NCBI RefSeq assembly: GCF_020010905.1
Contig: NZ_JAGJBY010000002.1
Span: 744,001-808,000 of the forward strand
Length of the DNA stretch: 64,000 bases
From: Streptomyces acidiscabies
GTDB lineage: Bacteria > Actinomycetota > Actinomycetes > Streptomycetales > Streptomycetaceae
Direction of reading: 5' to 3'
Part shown: positions 32,901 through 42,686 of the stretch, in pieces
How the letters are laid out: the number at the start of each line of letters is the position of its first letter
Position numbering within the stretch: position 1 is the stretch's first letter
Notes under the pieces: generated by a model
The model's input: the letters and a program-made list of their open reading frames with translations, nothing else
Databases searched by the model: none
What the model was told of the DNA's origin: nothing
Translations under genes and position numbers: made by a program

Positions 32901-34178
32901 CTAGAAAAACGTCCGTACGTATTCGGCCACCGTGCCGTCCGCCTCCACCACCGGGATGAGCGGCCACTTCTCGAACGTCGTGCACGGATGCGACAGCCCG
33001 AGCCCGACCCAGTCACCGACCTCCAGATCCACGCCGGGTCCGGTTTCCAGCCAGGCGTGCTGATCGGAGAGCGCGGTCACCGAAATGCCGTCCGCCGTAC
33101 GCTCGTCGCTCCCGCGCCGGATCACCTCGACGACCGGCAGCCCGAGGTCGTACGCCACGTCCCGCTTGCCCGCGTTGAGGAACGCCTGGTGCGCGGTGGG
33201 CCTCGACACGACCTGCGCCCAGAGCCTGAACGCCGGTTCCAGGGAGCCCTCTTCGGGTACGCGGTTGAAGGGTGTGCGGTCGCGGTAGTGCAGGTGGTCG
33301 TGCGTGACGTACGCCCCCGAGCGCAGCAACTTCAGTACGGGCGCCGAGAGTTCGGGCATCTCCGCGAGGACGTCCGTCACCGCGTCGAACCACTCGCTGC
33401 CGCCCGCGCTGACGACGATCTCCGGCCCCGAGAAGCGCCCCTCGCGGTCGAAGTCGACGGCCAGCGCGACGAGTTGCCGGGTCCAGTCGCGGACGGCGTC
33501 CGCTGTGGCGTCCGGCACCTGAGCCTCGTACCCTGCCACGCCCACGAGTTGGAGCGTGCGCGTCTTGGAGACCGCGTCGGCGACGACCGACGCCTCCGTG
33601 CGCACGCCGGTGCGCCCCTCGGGCCCCGCCGCGAGTTCGACGACCACTTCCAACGGGCGTACCGCACCCGCCTCTTGGAGTGCCGCGTCCATCAGCTCGA
33701 CGCCGCGTACGGAGTCGACGTAGCAGATGTGGCGGAAAGCGGGGTCGGCGTCCTGTTCGGCGGCGAGCCAGCGGAGGGCGGCTGCGTCGACGAGTTCGTT
33801 GGCCAGGAAGATGCGGGAGATGCCGAACTTCCGTGCCACGCGGACCTGGTGGGGCATCGCGAGGGTGATGCCCCAGGCGCCGTGGGCGAGTTGGCGGTGG
33901 AAGAGGGCCGGGGCCATCGTCGTCTTGCCGTGCGGGGCGAAGGCGAGGTGGTGGCGGGTCGTGTACGACTCCAGGAGCGCGAGGTTGTGGGCCAGGCGCT
34001 CGGCGGAGAGGGTGAGGACCGGGGTGGGGAAGCCGCCCGTGAACAGGTTGCGGCGTTCGGCGGTCAGCTCGGCGACCGTACGGCCGTCGGCGTCCGGCGG
34101 GAGGCCCTTGAAGCGGTGGTCGAGGCGCTCGGCCGCGAGGCCGGCGAGGGGCTCCGGGGCGCCGGACGTACGGGACAA
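32901..34178 (-). CDS. Amino acid deaminase / D-threonine aldolase-like PLP enzyme
   Basis: A 425-residue enzyme with an alanine-racemase-type N-terminal barrel: FTGGFPTPVLTLSAERLAHNL, then the PLP lysine region LAFAPHGKTTMAPAL, and GVRTEASVVAD. The C-terminal beta domain has the metal-site pattern GLSHPCTTFEKW seen in D-serine dehydratase and D-threonine aldolase (DSD1-like). Deamination or retro-aldol cleavage of a D-hydroxy amino acid is likely. A TTG at 34178 with GGAG at proper spacing is the best start; a GTG at 34184 is the alternative. It is divergent from the acidic PH-like gene. Confidence 0.82.
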   Translation of the reverse strand: MSRTSGAPEPLAGLAAERLDHRFKGLPPDADGRTVAELTAERRNLFTGGFPTPVLTLSAERLAHNLALLESYTTRHHLAFAPHGKTTMAPALFHRQLAHGAWGITLAMPHQVRVARKFGISRIFLANELVDAAALRWLAAEQDADPAFRHICYVDSVRGVELMDAALQEAGAVRPLEVVVELAAGPEGRTGVRTEASVVADAVSKTRTLQLVGVAGYEAQVPDATADAVRDWTRQLVALAVDFDREGRFSGPEIVVSAGGSEWFDAVTDVLAEMPELSAPVLKLLRSGAYVTHDHLHYRDRTPFNRVPEEGSLEPAFRLWAQVVSRPTAHQAFLNAGKRDVAYDLGLPVVEVIRRGSDERTADGISVTALSDQHAWLETGPGVDLEVGDWVGLGLSHPCTTFEKWPLIPVVEADGTVAEYVRTFF

Positions 34179-34262
34179 GGTCACTCCAGGTCGCGGCTCT
34201 GTCGTATAACGAAGTCGGGGCCGACTGTGTGCGGCACAGGATCTTCGACCATACTGCCCGCT

Positions 34263-34862
34263 GTGGAGCAGCGCATAGGACCGAGCAGCAAGCCCCTGGA
34301 AGGCGCCGGGTTCGACCCGGCCTTCATCCCCGGGCTCACCTCGCCCGTGGCGGCGAAGCCCTCCGGGGAGACGGCAGAGGAGCCCGAGGACGCGAAGCCC
34401 TCGCCGGAAGCGGCGGCTTCGGAGGACGGCGCGAAGCCTTCGGAGGAGGCCGCCGTCGAGACGGCCCTCGACGAGGAGGCTTCCGGCGAAGAGCCTTCCG
34501 GCGAAGAGGAGGAGGCGCCCGTCGACGGCCCCGTCTTCGAGGCGTCCGACCGCCGTGCCTCCTTCGTCGCCGACCACAAGGGTGTCCGCCTCGCCCTCGA
34601 CGACCAGAACTGCGAGTTCCGGTGGGACGAGATCGGCGCGGTCGAGACGGAGACGACCCGCTTCGGCAAGCGGTTCACGATCACCGTCCACACGCCCGAC
34701 CGCCGCTGGTACCCGATCGAGATCGAGGCCAAGTCCCGTTCCGCGTTCCCCGATTGGGAGCGCGAACTGGACGCCGTCCTCGACGCGTACTTCGAGGACG
34801 GCGCCCAGCCGGAGCAGTCTGAAGAGACCGCGCCGGAAGAGACCGAACCGGAAGAGGACTAG
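34263..34862 (+). CDS. Acidic-linker protein with C-terminal PH-like domain, function unknown
   Basis: A 199-residue protein from the GTG at 34263. It starts MEQRIGPSSKPLEGAGFDPAF, runs through a Glu/Ala/Pro-rich disordered region (~35-100) and ends in a compact domain (ASFVADHKGVRLALDD, RWDEIGAVETET, WYPIEIEAKSR) that has the pattern of a bacterial PH-like fold. Another acidic tail closes it. It looks conserved in Streptomyces. Its TAG and the TAG of the convergent carboxypeptidase share one CTAG. Confidence 0.7.
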   Translation: MEQRIGPSSKPLEGAGFDPAFIPGLTSPVAAKPSGETAEEPEDAKPSPEAAASEDGAKPSEEAAVETALDEEASGEEPSGEEEEAPVDGPVFEASDRRASFVADHKGVRLALDDQNCEFRWDEIGAVETETTRFGKRFTITVHTPDRRWYPIEIEAKSRSAFPDWERELDAVLDAYFEDGAQPEQSEETAPEETEPEED

Positions 34863-36211
34863 CAGTACTGCGCCTGCTTCCCGATCGACCGGTACATACA
34901 GTCGGAGTTCTCCAGCAGTTGCAGCACCGCGTCCCGGTTGCGCGACGTCTCCCGCTCGATCACCTCGTCGGGCGGGTAGAAGCCGCCGCCGGACGAGGAC
35001 GACGGGTACATCTCGAAGGTGAACGAGAAGATCTTGTGCGTGCCCCAGAGGTAGTCGTCGATCGACCCGTCGGTGATGTACAGGTCGCTCGACTGCTCCG
35101 GGGTGTACCCGTTGCTCGCGGCCATCTTCTGCCCGACGGCCTTGAACGCCGCGTTGTCGTCGGCGGTCATGCCGGTCGTGGTGTCGGCGTTCGTGTACCC
35201 GAACGGCCACAGCACGAGCTGGCTGTACGTGTGGAAGTCGATGTTCGTCTTGATCTGCTGCACCCCGCCGACGACCCGGCTGCGGACGAAGTCGGCGACG
35301 ACCTTCACCTCGGGCGCGGACTCGGCGGCCGTGCCCCGGTACGTCTCGGAGGACGTCGACCCCGAGGAGCCGCCGCAGCAGCCCCAGCGGTAGTTCCAGT
35401 TCCGGTTGAGGTCCGTACCGACCGCGCTGGAACCGGAGTTGGGCTGCCGGTTCTTGCGCCACGAGCGGTACGAGCCGGTGGCGATGTCGTACTCGCCGCC
35501 GTCCGGGTTGAGGTCGGGGACGATCCAGATCTCGCGCCCGTTGACCATGTTGGTGATCCGTGAGTCGGTGCCGTACCCGGCGCCGAGTTCGCGGATCAGG
35601 TAGAGCGCCATCTCGACGGTGAGGTGCTCGCGCGCGTGCTGGTGGTGCGTGAACAGCACCTCGGGCTCGGCCTCGTCGGTGCCGACGTTGTCGCTGATCT
35701 TGATCGCGTAGATGTCCCGGCCCTGGTACGACGTGCCGATGACGCGCTTGCTCATGATGCTCGGGTAGGCCGCGAGCCGCTGGTTGATCTCCGCGTTCAT
35801 CTCGGCGTAGTTGTGGTAGCCCGAGTCCGCCGAGGGGAAGTCGTACAGCCGCAACTCGTCTTCGGCGAGCCGGTCCGGCGCGGCGCCGAGCGGGGTCACC
35901 TCGTACCCGGCCGCCTTGAGCTGCTTGATCTGGTCGCTGCGGCCCGATACGACGACGGCCTCGGAGTCCACCTCGTCGATGCTGACCCCGGCCCGCATGA
36001 TCGCGGTGCGCACGGGCGCGGTGTTGTTGTGGACGTGGATCTCGTACTGCCGGATGTCGTCCGAGGCGGGGGCGGCCTTGGTGGCGCTGTCCGCCGAGGC
36101 GCTGGTCATCGACGCCGAGACGGGGGCGGCGAGCGTCAGCGCGAGGAGGGTGGCGAGTGCGGCGCTGCGTCTGCCTGATCGGGGGTTCGAGCCGCGGATG
36201 CGAAGGCGCAT
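34859..36211 (-). CDS. Secreted zinc carboxypeptidase (M14)
   Basis: A 450-residue protein. A signal peptide (RRSAALATLLALTLAAP) is followed by a propeptide (~40-130) and the M14 domain. Zinc ligands are HHQHAREHLTVE (His192, Glu195) and NIDFHTYSQ; the catalytic Glu is in SFTFEMYP. The sequence RWGCCGGSSGSTSSETYRG fits the carboxypeptidase T/secreted actinomycete branch. It removes C-terminal residues from peptides outside the cell. The ATG at 36211 follows GGAGACC. Confidence 0.92.
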   Translation of the reverse strand: MRLRIRGSNPRSGRRSAALATLLALTLAAPVSASMTSASADSATKAAPASDDIRQYEIHVHNNTAPVRTAIMRAGVSIDEVDSEAVVVSGRSDQIKQLKAAGYEVTPLGAAPDRLAEDELRLYDFPSADSGYHNYAEMNAEINQRLAAYPSIMSKRVIGTSYQGRDIYAIKISDNVGTDEAEPEVLFTHHQHAREHLTVEMALYLIRELGAGYGTDSRITNMVNGREIWIVPDLNPDGGEYDIATGSYRSWRKNRQPNSGSSAVGTDLNRNWNYRWGCCGGSSGSTSSETYRGTAAESAPEVKVVADFVRSRVVGGVQQIKTNIDFHTYSQLVLWPFGYTNADTTTGMTADDNAAFKAVGQKMAASNGYTPEQSSDLYITDGSIDDYLWGTHKIFSFTFEMYPSSSSGGGFYPPDEVIERETSRNRDAVLQLLENSDCMYRSIGKQAQYC

Positions 36212-36408
36212 GAGGTCTCCTTGTGTCTCCAGTCCGTCCGGATTGTCCGGAGGGGTGGGGGTGGAGCAGGGGAGCTTTGCTGTGTACGTGCTGTGCGGCG
36301 TGTCGCTCATGGTCGGGGGTATGGCATGAGCAGGTCAAGAGCGCCTCATGGGTGGACCTCGTGCACGCCCTCTTGCCGTATACGAGACTTTGCGCATCCT
36401 TGACGTTC

Positions 36409-37722
36409 ATGGCGGACACCACGGGAAACCCCACGACCCACGCCCCCTCCACCCCCGTTCCACGCAAGGCCAGTTGGCGCCACATCGGACCCGGCGTCGT
36501 CGTCGCCGCGACCGGTGTCGGCGCCGGTGACCTGGTCGCGACGCTCATCGCGGGCAGCAACTTCGGCTACACGCTCCTCTGGGCGGCGGTGATCGGCTGC
36601 CTCGTCAAGATCTCCCTCGCCGAGGCCGCCGGACGCTGGCACCTCTCCACCGGCCGCACCCTCTTCGACGGCTGGGCGAGCCTCGGCCGCTGGACCCTCT
36701 GGTTCTTCGGCGTGTACGCCGTGATCTGGGGGTTCGTGTACGGCGCGGCGGCGATGTCGTCCAGCGCGCTGCCGCTCCAGGCGCTGTTCCCGGACGTGAT
36801 GGACCTCAAGTGGTGGGCCGTCGCCTGCGGTCTCTCCGGACTGGTCTTCGTCTGGTTCAACAAGTACGCGGTGTTCGAGAAGGTCATGACGGTGCTGGTC
36901 GGCGTGATGTTCGTCGTCACCGTCTACCTGGCGATCCGGGTGACCCCCAACATCCCTGACGCCGTCGCCGGGTTGCTCCCGGTCCTGCCCGAGGAGAAGG
37001 ACTCGGTCCTCAACACGCTCGGCCTGATCGGGGGCGTCGGCGGGACCATCACCCTTGCGGCGTACGGGTATTGGGTCAACGCGAAGGGGTGGACCGACTC
37101 CGGGTGGATGAAGGTCATGCGGCTGGACAACCGGGTCGCGTACGTCACGACCGGCATCTTCGTCGTCGCGATGCTGTTCGTCGGGGCGGAGCTGTTGCAC
37201 TCCGCGAACGTCGCGATCGCCAGTGGGGACAAGGGACTTGTCCAGCTGAGCGACATCCTGGAGGCCGAGTACGGCTCCGCCACCGCCAAGTTCTTCCTCA
37301 TCGGGTTCTTCGCGACGTCGTTCACCTCGCTGATCGGGGTGTGGCACGGGGTGAGCCTGATGTTCGCGGACTTCGTCTCCCGGGTCAGGGGCGCCGGCGA
37401 CTCGACCGCCGAGGACATCGCGTCCGGCGTCCGCGAGCGGTCGTGGCCGTTCCGCGCGTACCTGCTCTGGCTGACGTTCCCCCCGATCGTCCTGCTGTTC
37501 CAGGGGCAGCCGTTCCGGCTGATCATCCTGTACGGGGTGCTGGGCGCCGCGTTCCTGCCGTTCCTCGCGCTGACCCTGATCTGGCTGCTCAACTCCCGCC
37601 GTACGCCTGCGGAGTGGCGCAACGGGTGGCTCAGCAACGGGATGCTGGTGGTGGCCGGGGTGCTGTTCGTGGTGCTGTGCGCGAAGCAGGTGTGGGACCA
37701 GCCGTGGTCGGAGTTCTTCTGA
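36409..37722 (+). CDS. Nramp-family divalent metal transporter
   Basis: A 437-residue, ~11-segment membrane protein. The first helix has GVGAGDLVATLIAGSNFGY, the Nramp-type signature with the metal-binding Asp (DPGN replaced by GAGD), which is typical of the divergent Nramp-related branch. Helix 6 region (ATSFTSLIGVWHGVSLMF) lacks the usual MPH metal motif, so transport of manganese or iron is less certain than family membership. The ATG at 36409 is chosen over longer open frame. Confidence 0.85.
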   Translation: MADTTGNPTTHAPSTPVPRKASWRHIGPGVVVAATGVGAGDLVATLIAGSNFGYTLLWAAVIGCLVKISLAEAAGRWHLSTGRTLFDGWASLGRWTLWFFGVYAVIWGFVYGAAAMSSSALPLQALFPDVMDLKWWAVACGLSGLVFVWFNKYAVFEKVMTVLVGVMFVVTVYLAIRVTPNIPDAVAGLLPVLPEEKDSVLNTLGLIGGVGGTITLAAYGYWVNAKGWTDSGWMKVMRLDNRVAYVTTGIFVVAMLFVGAELLHSANVAIASGDKGLVQLSDILEAEYGSATAKFFLIGFFATSFTSLIGVWHGVSLMFADFVSRVRGAGDSTAEDIASGVRERSWPFRAYLLWLTFPPIVLLFQGQPFRLIILYGVLGAAFLPFLALTLIWLLNSRRTPAEWRNGWLSNGMLVVAGVLFVVLCAKQVWDQPWSEFF

Positions 37723-37749
37723 TCGGAGTTGTTCTGAGCCGGAGCCTTC

Positions 37750-38928
37750 CTACGGGCGCCACTTCGGGCTGAGGGCGATCGTCCGCAGTTCCTTGATGCT
37801 CAGCGCCGGGGTGGTGCGGGTGGCCGGGGTCTGCTGCGTGGCCGCGTTGAAGGCGCTGATCACGACGCGGAAGCCGTCCGTGCGCAGGGTGTCGACCGTC
37901 CACATCACGACGCCCGAACCGCCCTTCTCGCCGGGGCCCTGGTGGGTGGCCACGAGGGTGCCGTCGGGGAGGGTCTCGGCGCCGGAGCCGAACAGGTCGT
38001 CCTTCACGTCGGCCATGTTGGGCTGGACGTTGATCTGGACGTAGCTCTTGCCCTTGCCGTCGTCGACGACGACGTACGCGAACTCGGGGTCGTTGTCGGG
38101 GCTCTTGGTGACGACCTTGAGGTGCTTGGGGAGCAGGGAGGTGAGGGTTTTGCCGACGGTTCCGGTCTGGGCGGGGGGAGTTGAGGGGGCGGGTGTTCCG
38201 GGGGTGCTGCCCGCTGTGAGCGCGCGCAGTTCCGCCGAGGACACGAGCTTCGTCAACTGGGCGGGGGAGAGTGGGGGGTTGGGGCGGGTGATCTTCTCGC
38301 CCTTTTCCGCGGGGGAGTTCCACTCCGTCACGTTCACGTGCGTGCCGTCCGGGGTCGTCAGGTCCGCGTACCAGACTTTTGTCTCCTCGCGGCGATCCGG
38401 GTACTCGTACCCCTGGAAGACGGTGACCTGGGAGCCGTCCGCGAGGCGCTGGGTCGTGCACGCGTCGTTGGGGACCAGGACCGGGTCCGGGCAGCCGTCG
38501 GTGCCGCGCGAGGAGGCGGGGCCGACGGAGAGGGAGAGCGCGGCGGCGCCCTTGCCGTCGTCGAAGACGCCGGACACGGTGGAGCCGCTGTTCTGGCCGA
38601 CGGTGAACGTGCCTTTCGGTAGCAGCTTCTTGAGGATCTCGGTGATGTCCGGGGAGGCGGGGTTGGACGCCGGGGTCGATGCCGCCGTCGTACCCGTGCC
38701 GACGTCCTGGGGGGTGTCGCCCGGTGAGGTCAGCAGCGCGCCGCCGACGCCCAGCGCCGCCACCCCGGCCACGCTGCCCCCGATCACCGCGAACCGCTGC
38801 CGCAGCCGCCGGGTACGGCCCCGGCGGGCGCCGCCCTCGACGAGTTCCGTGCGGTCGGTGGTGAACGTGTCGCCGGTCTCGCGGAGCGTCTCGGCGAGGT
38901 GCCGCTCGAAGGGGTCGTATTCGGGCAT
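37750..38928 (-). CDS. Probable anti-sigma factor, single-pass membrane protein
   Basis: A 392-residue protein. A ~45-residue cytoplasmic N-terminus (MPEYDPFERHLAETLRE) leads to one membrane helix (VIGGSVAGVAALGVGGALL), then an extracytoplasmic region of ~320 residues with Thr/Pro linkers and two repeated beta-like units (both end near VTxxNxx or VVxSAFN). Directly downstream of the sigma gene, 59 bp after its stop, so membrane control of that sigma factor is likely. It lacks an obvious zinc-binding anti-sigma motif. Confidence 0.72.
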   Translation of the reverse strand: MPEYDPFERHLAETLRETGDTFTTDRTELVEGGARRGRTRRLRQRFAVIGGSVAGVAALGVGGALLTSPGDTPQDVGTGTTAASTPASNPASPDITEILKKLLPKGTFTVGQNSGSTVSGVFDDGKGAAALSLSVGPASSRGTDGCPDPVLVPNDACTTQRLADGSQVTVFQGYEYPDRREETKVWYADLTTPDGTHVNVTEWNSPAEKGEKITRPNPPLSPAQLTKLVSSAELRALTAGSTPGTPAPSTPPAQTGTVGKTLTSLLPKHLKVVTKSPDNDPEFAYVVVDDGKGKSYVQINVQPNMADVKDDLFGSGAETLPDGTLVATHQGPGEKGGSGVVMWTVDTLRTDGFRVVISAFNAATQQTPATRTTPALSIKELRTIALSPKWRP

Positions 38929-38987
38929 GGTGAACCGCCTTGTCGGTCAGTGGAGTTGAACTTCAGAACTTCAGGACTGGCAGGACT

Positions 38988-39497
38988 TCAGGGCCGCGCG
39001 TACTCCCCGATCCCCTCGCCCAACAGCTCCCGCAGCCGCCGCAGCGCCCGCGTACTGCGGCTGCGAACGGCCGCCGACGTCGTATGCAGCACGTGCGCGG
39101 TCTCCTCGATCGAGCGGTCCTCCCAGTACCGCAGGACGACCACCGCGCGGTCCTTGGGGGAGAGCCGGCCCAGCGCTTGCAGCAACGTCAGCCGCAGCGG
39201 CGCGTCCGTCTCGTCGGTGGCCGGCAGGTCGGGGAACGCGTCCGTCGCGCGCTCACCGCTGCTGCGGCGGCGCCGGTGCGTGAGGAAGACGCGGGTGAGG
39301 ACGGTCTGTGCGTACGCCGCCGGGTTCTCGGCCTTCGAGACGCGCCCCCAGCGGACGTAGATCTTCCCCAGCGCCTCCTGCACGAGGTCCTCGGCCAGGT
39401 ACGTGTCCCCGGCCGTCATCAGACACGCCGACCGGTACAGCTGCCCGGCGCGCGCCGCGGCGAACTCCGCGTACTCGTCCGCCCGCGACTGTCTCAT
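38988..39497 (-). CDS. SigE-family ECF RNA polymerase sigma factor
   Basis: A 169-residue ECF sigma factor: region 2 (FAAARAGQLYRSACLMTAGD, AEDLVQEALGKIYVRW) and region 4 (LGRLSPKDRAVVVLRYWEDRS, IEETAHVLHTTSAAVRSRSTRAL). It belongs to the actinobacterial SigE-like group that is usually paired with a membrane protein. The ATG at 39497 has GGGGGA six bases upstream; longer frames lack it. Targets are unknown. Confidence 0.9.
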   Translation of the reverse strand: MRQSRADEYAEFAAARAGQLYRSACLMTAGDTYLAEDLVQEALGKIYVRWGRVSKAENPAAYAQTVLTRVFLTHRRRRSSGERATDAFPDLPATDETDAPLRLTLLQALGRLSPKDRAVVVLRYWEDRSIEETAHVLHTTSAAVRSRSTRALRRLRELLGEGIGEYARP

Positions 39498-39789
39498 CCG
39501 TATCCCCCTGCTGTACCGGCGCCCTCTGCCCCTGTCGACGCGGTGGCTCCCGGGAAATGTTTCAAGGAAGGCGCGCACTCCGCTTGTGGAGGGTACGTGG
39601 AGGTGAGTTGCGGCGGTTTGGGGGCAGTTGACCGGTGGCGCTCCGGAGAAGAGTTCGTTACCGGCTCACGAAAGCTGTTCTCCCCGTGGTGAGGCGTGGA
39701 TACAGTGCTGAGGTAGTCACGCAATGAAGTCATCCCGGTGCACCGGAGTAACGCCGGTGGGCCGGGTCGCGGGAATCGGGGAGCTGCGC

Positions 39790-40671
39790 GTGCCAACTGC
39801 CATTGCGGTGACCGGCGCGGGTCTCGCGCTGCCCGCGCAGGACGAGCGGACGGTGCCCGCCGTCGTGCTGGAGGGCATCGAACGCCAGCCGCTGGAGCAG
39901 GCCGTGGCCATGGTGCAGAGCGCCGTGGAGAGTTACGGCCATCTCGTCGTCGTCTGCTCCAAGGCCGCCCCCGCCGCCGTCGTCCAACGGCTGTACACGG
40001 TCCGTTCGTTGCTGGAGAGCGACCGCATAGCCATCCTCCAGCCCGACCTCCCGCCCCTCGGAATCGCCGTGCTGGCCCGCCAGTTGAGGCAGCTCGCCTC
40101 CTGCGACCTGAGCCCCGGCGTCCTCGCGTCGGCGGGACGGCTCCTCACCCACTACATCCACGCCGGAGCCCTGCTCGGCTCGGTGGCCCGCCTGGACCAC
40201 GTACCGGTCACCCTCACCTCGCACGCCCGCTCCTGGGTCCCCGGCAGCCAGTTCGCCGTACTCGCCCACCCCCAGCCGCAGTTGGTGAAGGCCGGGCCCG
40301 GAGTCACCGTCCCCGGGCCCGAGTTCGGTACGTGGCTGCTGCTCGCCAAGGGGCAGCTCCCGTCGGAGTGGGTGACCGAGACCCTCGCCCCGGCCTGGCG
40401 TGCGCAGGGCCTGCGGGAGACCCCGCTGCCCGCCGAGTCCGCCGTGTGGTGGGGGACCGGCAAGCTCGTCGAGTTCTGCGCCTATCTGCCGGATCTGTCG
40501 GTGCTGTACCAACTCGTCACCTCCGTACGGCAGTCGGTGTGCCACTGGTGCGGTGTCGACGTCATCGGCGACCGCTGCGTGTTCTGCTCCGCCACCCCGC
40601 CCCCCGTCCCCGCCGAACCGGTCCGCGCGCTCACCACGGGCGGCCCCCGCCACGCGCTCCCGGCAGGCTAG
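39790..40671 (+). CDS. Tad-locus protein with C-terminal zinc ribbon
   Basis: A 293-residue protein from the GTG at 39790 (GGGGAG upstream); the frame is open from 39724. The N-terminal part (VPTAIAVTGAGLALPAQDE) and central region (YGHLVVVCSKAAPAAVVQRL) suggest a Rossmann-like fold; the C-terminus has CHWCGVDVIGDRCVFC, a four-cysteine zinc ribbon. It is conserved at the head of this Tad cluster in Streptomyces. The role in pilus assembly is not known. Confidence 0.75.
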   Translation: MPTAIAVTGAGLALPAQDERTVPAVVLEGIERQPLEQAVAMVQSAVESYGHLVVVCSKAAPAAVVQRLYTVRSLLESDRIAILQPDLPPLGIAVLARQLRQLASCDLSPGVLASAGRLLTHYIHAGALLGSVARLDHVPVTLTSHARSWVPGSQFAVLAHPQPQLVKAGPGVTVPGPEFGTWLLLAKGQLPSEWVTETLAPAWRAQGLRETPLPAESAVWWGTGKLVEFCAYLPDLSVLYQLVTSVRQSVCHWCGVDVIGDRCVFCSATPPPVPAEPVRALTTGGPRHALPAG

Positions 40672-40718
40672 CCCGCCCCGTCCGCTGGACCCGATCCCCC
40701 AACGAGGTTGCACGGCTC

Positions 40719-41426
40719 ATGAACTCCCGTCAGCGCCGCGGCGTGATCCTTCTGCTCCTGTCGGTCCTGTGCGCCCTCGGCGCGTTCGCCGGCGTGCTGT
40801 CCGTCGTCGACGACGTCAAATCGAAGGTCGGGCCCGAGGTCGCCGCGTACCAGGTCAAGAGTGACGTGGCGCCCTACACCGCCCTGTCCGCCGGGCAGTT
40901 CGAGAAGATCTCGATGCCGAAGCGGTGGCTGTCGGACAACGCCGTCACCGACCTCGCCGCGATCCGCGGCAAGATCGCCGTCACGACCCTCAAGGCCGGC
41001 TCCCTCCTCCAGAGCGACATGGTCGTCGACCAGCCCGCGCTGCGGCCCGGCGAACAGGAGGTCGCCATCATGATCGACGCGGCGACCGGCGTCGCCGGGA
41101 AGATCACGGCGGGCGCGTCCGTCAACGTGTACGCCACCTTCGAGGGCGCCCGCGACGCCGACCCGGACGTCTCGAAGATCATCGTCACCAACGCGCGCGT
41201 CCTGGACGTCGGCAAGCTCACGGCCCTCGAACCCGACCGCGACGACCGCTCCACCGGCCCCACGCAGGCGGTGCCGATCACCTTCGCCCTCTCCACGCTG
41301 GACGCCCAGCGGATCACGTACGCCGAGTCGTTCGCGAAGCGGGTCCGGCTCGCCCTGGTCGCGCCCGGCACCGGCACGGCCGTCCCGGAGAAGGACCGCA
41401 CCTACCAGCTCGCCACGGACAAGTGA
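40719..41426 (+). CDS. cpaB: CpaB/RcpC-type Tad pilus protein
   Basis: A 235-residue protein with an N-terminal membrane helix (GVILLLLSVLCALGAFAGVL) and an SAF domain (VAPYTALSAGQFEKISMPKRW, KIAVTTLKAGSLLQSDMV), the features of CpaB/RcpC. In Tad systems it sits in the envelope near the secretion channel. It is followed 10 bp later by the TadZ gene. Confidence 0.85.
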   Translation: MNSRQRRGVILLLLSVLCALGAFAGVLSVVDDVKSKVGPEVAAYQVKSDVAPYTALSAGQFEKISMPKRWLSDNAVTDLAAIRGKIAVTTLKAGSLLQSDMVVDQPALRPGEQEVAIMIDAATGVAGKITAGASVNVYATFEGARDADPDVSKIIVTNARVLDVGKLTALEPDRDDRSTGPTQAVPITFALSTLDAQRITYAESFAKRVRLALVAPGTGTAVPEKDRTYQLATDK

Positions 41427-41436
41427 GAGGCCGACC

Positions 41437-42681
41437 ATGCCCACGAGGATCCTCCCGGCCGTCGGCGACGCGGACGCGGTCCGCTCTCTCGTCTCCCTGC
41501 TGAGCCAGCTGCCTGACGCGGAACCGGTGCCGCCGGTCACCGACTCCACCCAACTCGTCGACACGCTCGCCCGGTTGGCCGCCGAGTCCGTCGACGAGCT
41601 GCCCGAGGTCGTCGTCGTCCACGAACGCATCGGCCCCGTACCGGCGTTGGAACTCGTCCGCGAAGTCGCCCTGCGCTTCCCGGCGGTCGGCGTCATCCTC
41701 GTCACCAGCGACGCGAGCCCCGGCCTCTTCTCCGCCGCGATGGACTCCGGCGCGCGCGGCCTCATCACCTTCCCCCTCGCCTACGACGACCTCGCGACCC
41801 GCGTCCAGGCCGTCGCCCAGTGGTCCACCGGCGTGCGGCGCCATCTGGGCGGCTCCACCGACGTGTTCACCGGCCCCGGCGGCACGGTCGTCACGGTCAG
41901 CGGGGCGAAGGGGGGCGTCGGCACGACCCTGACGGCGATCCAACTCGCCCTGGCCGCCCAGGCGTCGGGCCGTACGACGGCCCTGTGTGACCTGGACCTC
42001 CAAACAGGCGACGTCGCCTCTTACTTGGACGTCCAGTTCCGCCGCTCGGTCGTCGACCTCGCCGCCATCACCGACATCTCCCCCCGCATCCTCGCGGAGG
42101 CCGTCTTCCGCCACGACACGGGCGTGGACCTCCTGCTGGCCCCCGGCGACGGGGAGCGCGGCGAGGAGGTCACCGACAGGGCGGCCCGCCACATCGTCGG
42201 CGCCCTGCGCGCCCGGTACGAGGTGGTGGTGGTCGACTGCGGCGCACAGCTCAGCGGCGCGAGCGCGGCGGCGGTGGAAACGGCGGACACGGCGTTGCTG
42301 GTGACGACGCCCGACGTGGTGTCCGTCCGAGGCGCCAAGCGAACCGTCCGCATGTGGGACCGCCTCCAGATCCGCAAGGCGGAGGAGACGACGGTGGTGG
42401 TCAACCGCCACTCCCGAGCAACGGAAATCCAACCGGCCCTGATCCAAAAAATCACCGGAACAGCCCTGGCGACGACGGCAGTTCCGGCCCACTTCAAGGA
42501 GCTACAGGCGGCTGTCGACTCGGGCCGCCTCCACGCCCTGGACCCCAAGGGCTCGGTACGCCAGGCCCTTTGGGCTCTTGCGGGCGAACTCGGCCTCGCC
42601 AAAGCCTCGGAGGCACCACAGGGACGCAGGGCGCGCGGCGGGGACCGGGGGTCGGCGGGCCTGCGGCGGCGGAAGGAGTGA
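41437..42681 (+). CDS. tadZ: TadZ/CpaE-type ATPase for pilus localisation
   Basis: A 414-residue protein. Residues ~1-135 form a receiver-like domain (VDELPEVVVVHERIG, VGVILVTSDASPG) without a clear phosphate acceptor set; the rest is a MinD/ParA-type ATPase with deviant Walker A SGAKGGVGTTLTAIQ, and CDLDLQTGDVASY, and VVVDCGAQLSG. TadZ places the pilus machinery at a pole or division site. It ends with a basic tail (RRKE). Confidence 0.9.
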   Translation: MPTRILPAVGDADAVRSLVSLLSQLPDAEPVPPVTDSTQLVDTLARLAAESVDELPEVVVVHERIGPVPALELVREVALRFPAVGVILVTSDASPGLFSAAMDSGARGLITFPLAYDDLATRVQAVAQWSTGVRRHLGGSTDVFTGPGGTVVTVSGAKGGVGTTLTAIQLALAAQASGRTTALCDLDLQTGDVASYLDVQFRRSVVDLAAITDISPRILAEAVFRHDTGVDLLLAPGDGERGEEVTDRAARHIVGALRARYEVVVVDCGAQLSGASAAAVETADTALLVTTPDVVSVRGAKRTVRMWDRLQIRKAEETTVVVNRHSRATEIQPALIQKITGTALATTAVPAHFKELQAAVDSGRLHALDPKGSVRQALWALAGELGLAKASEAPQGRRARGGDRGSAGLRRRKE

Positions 42682-42686
42682 GCGCG

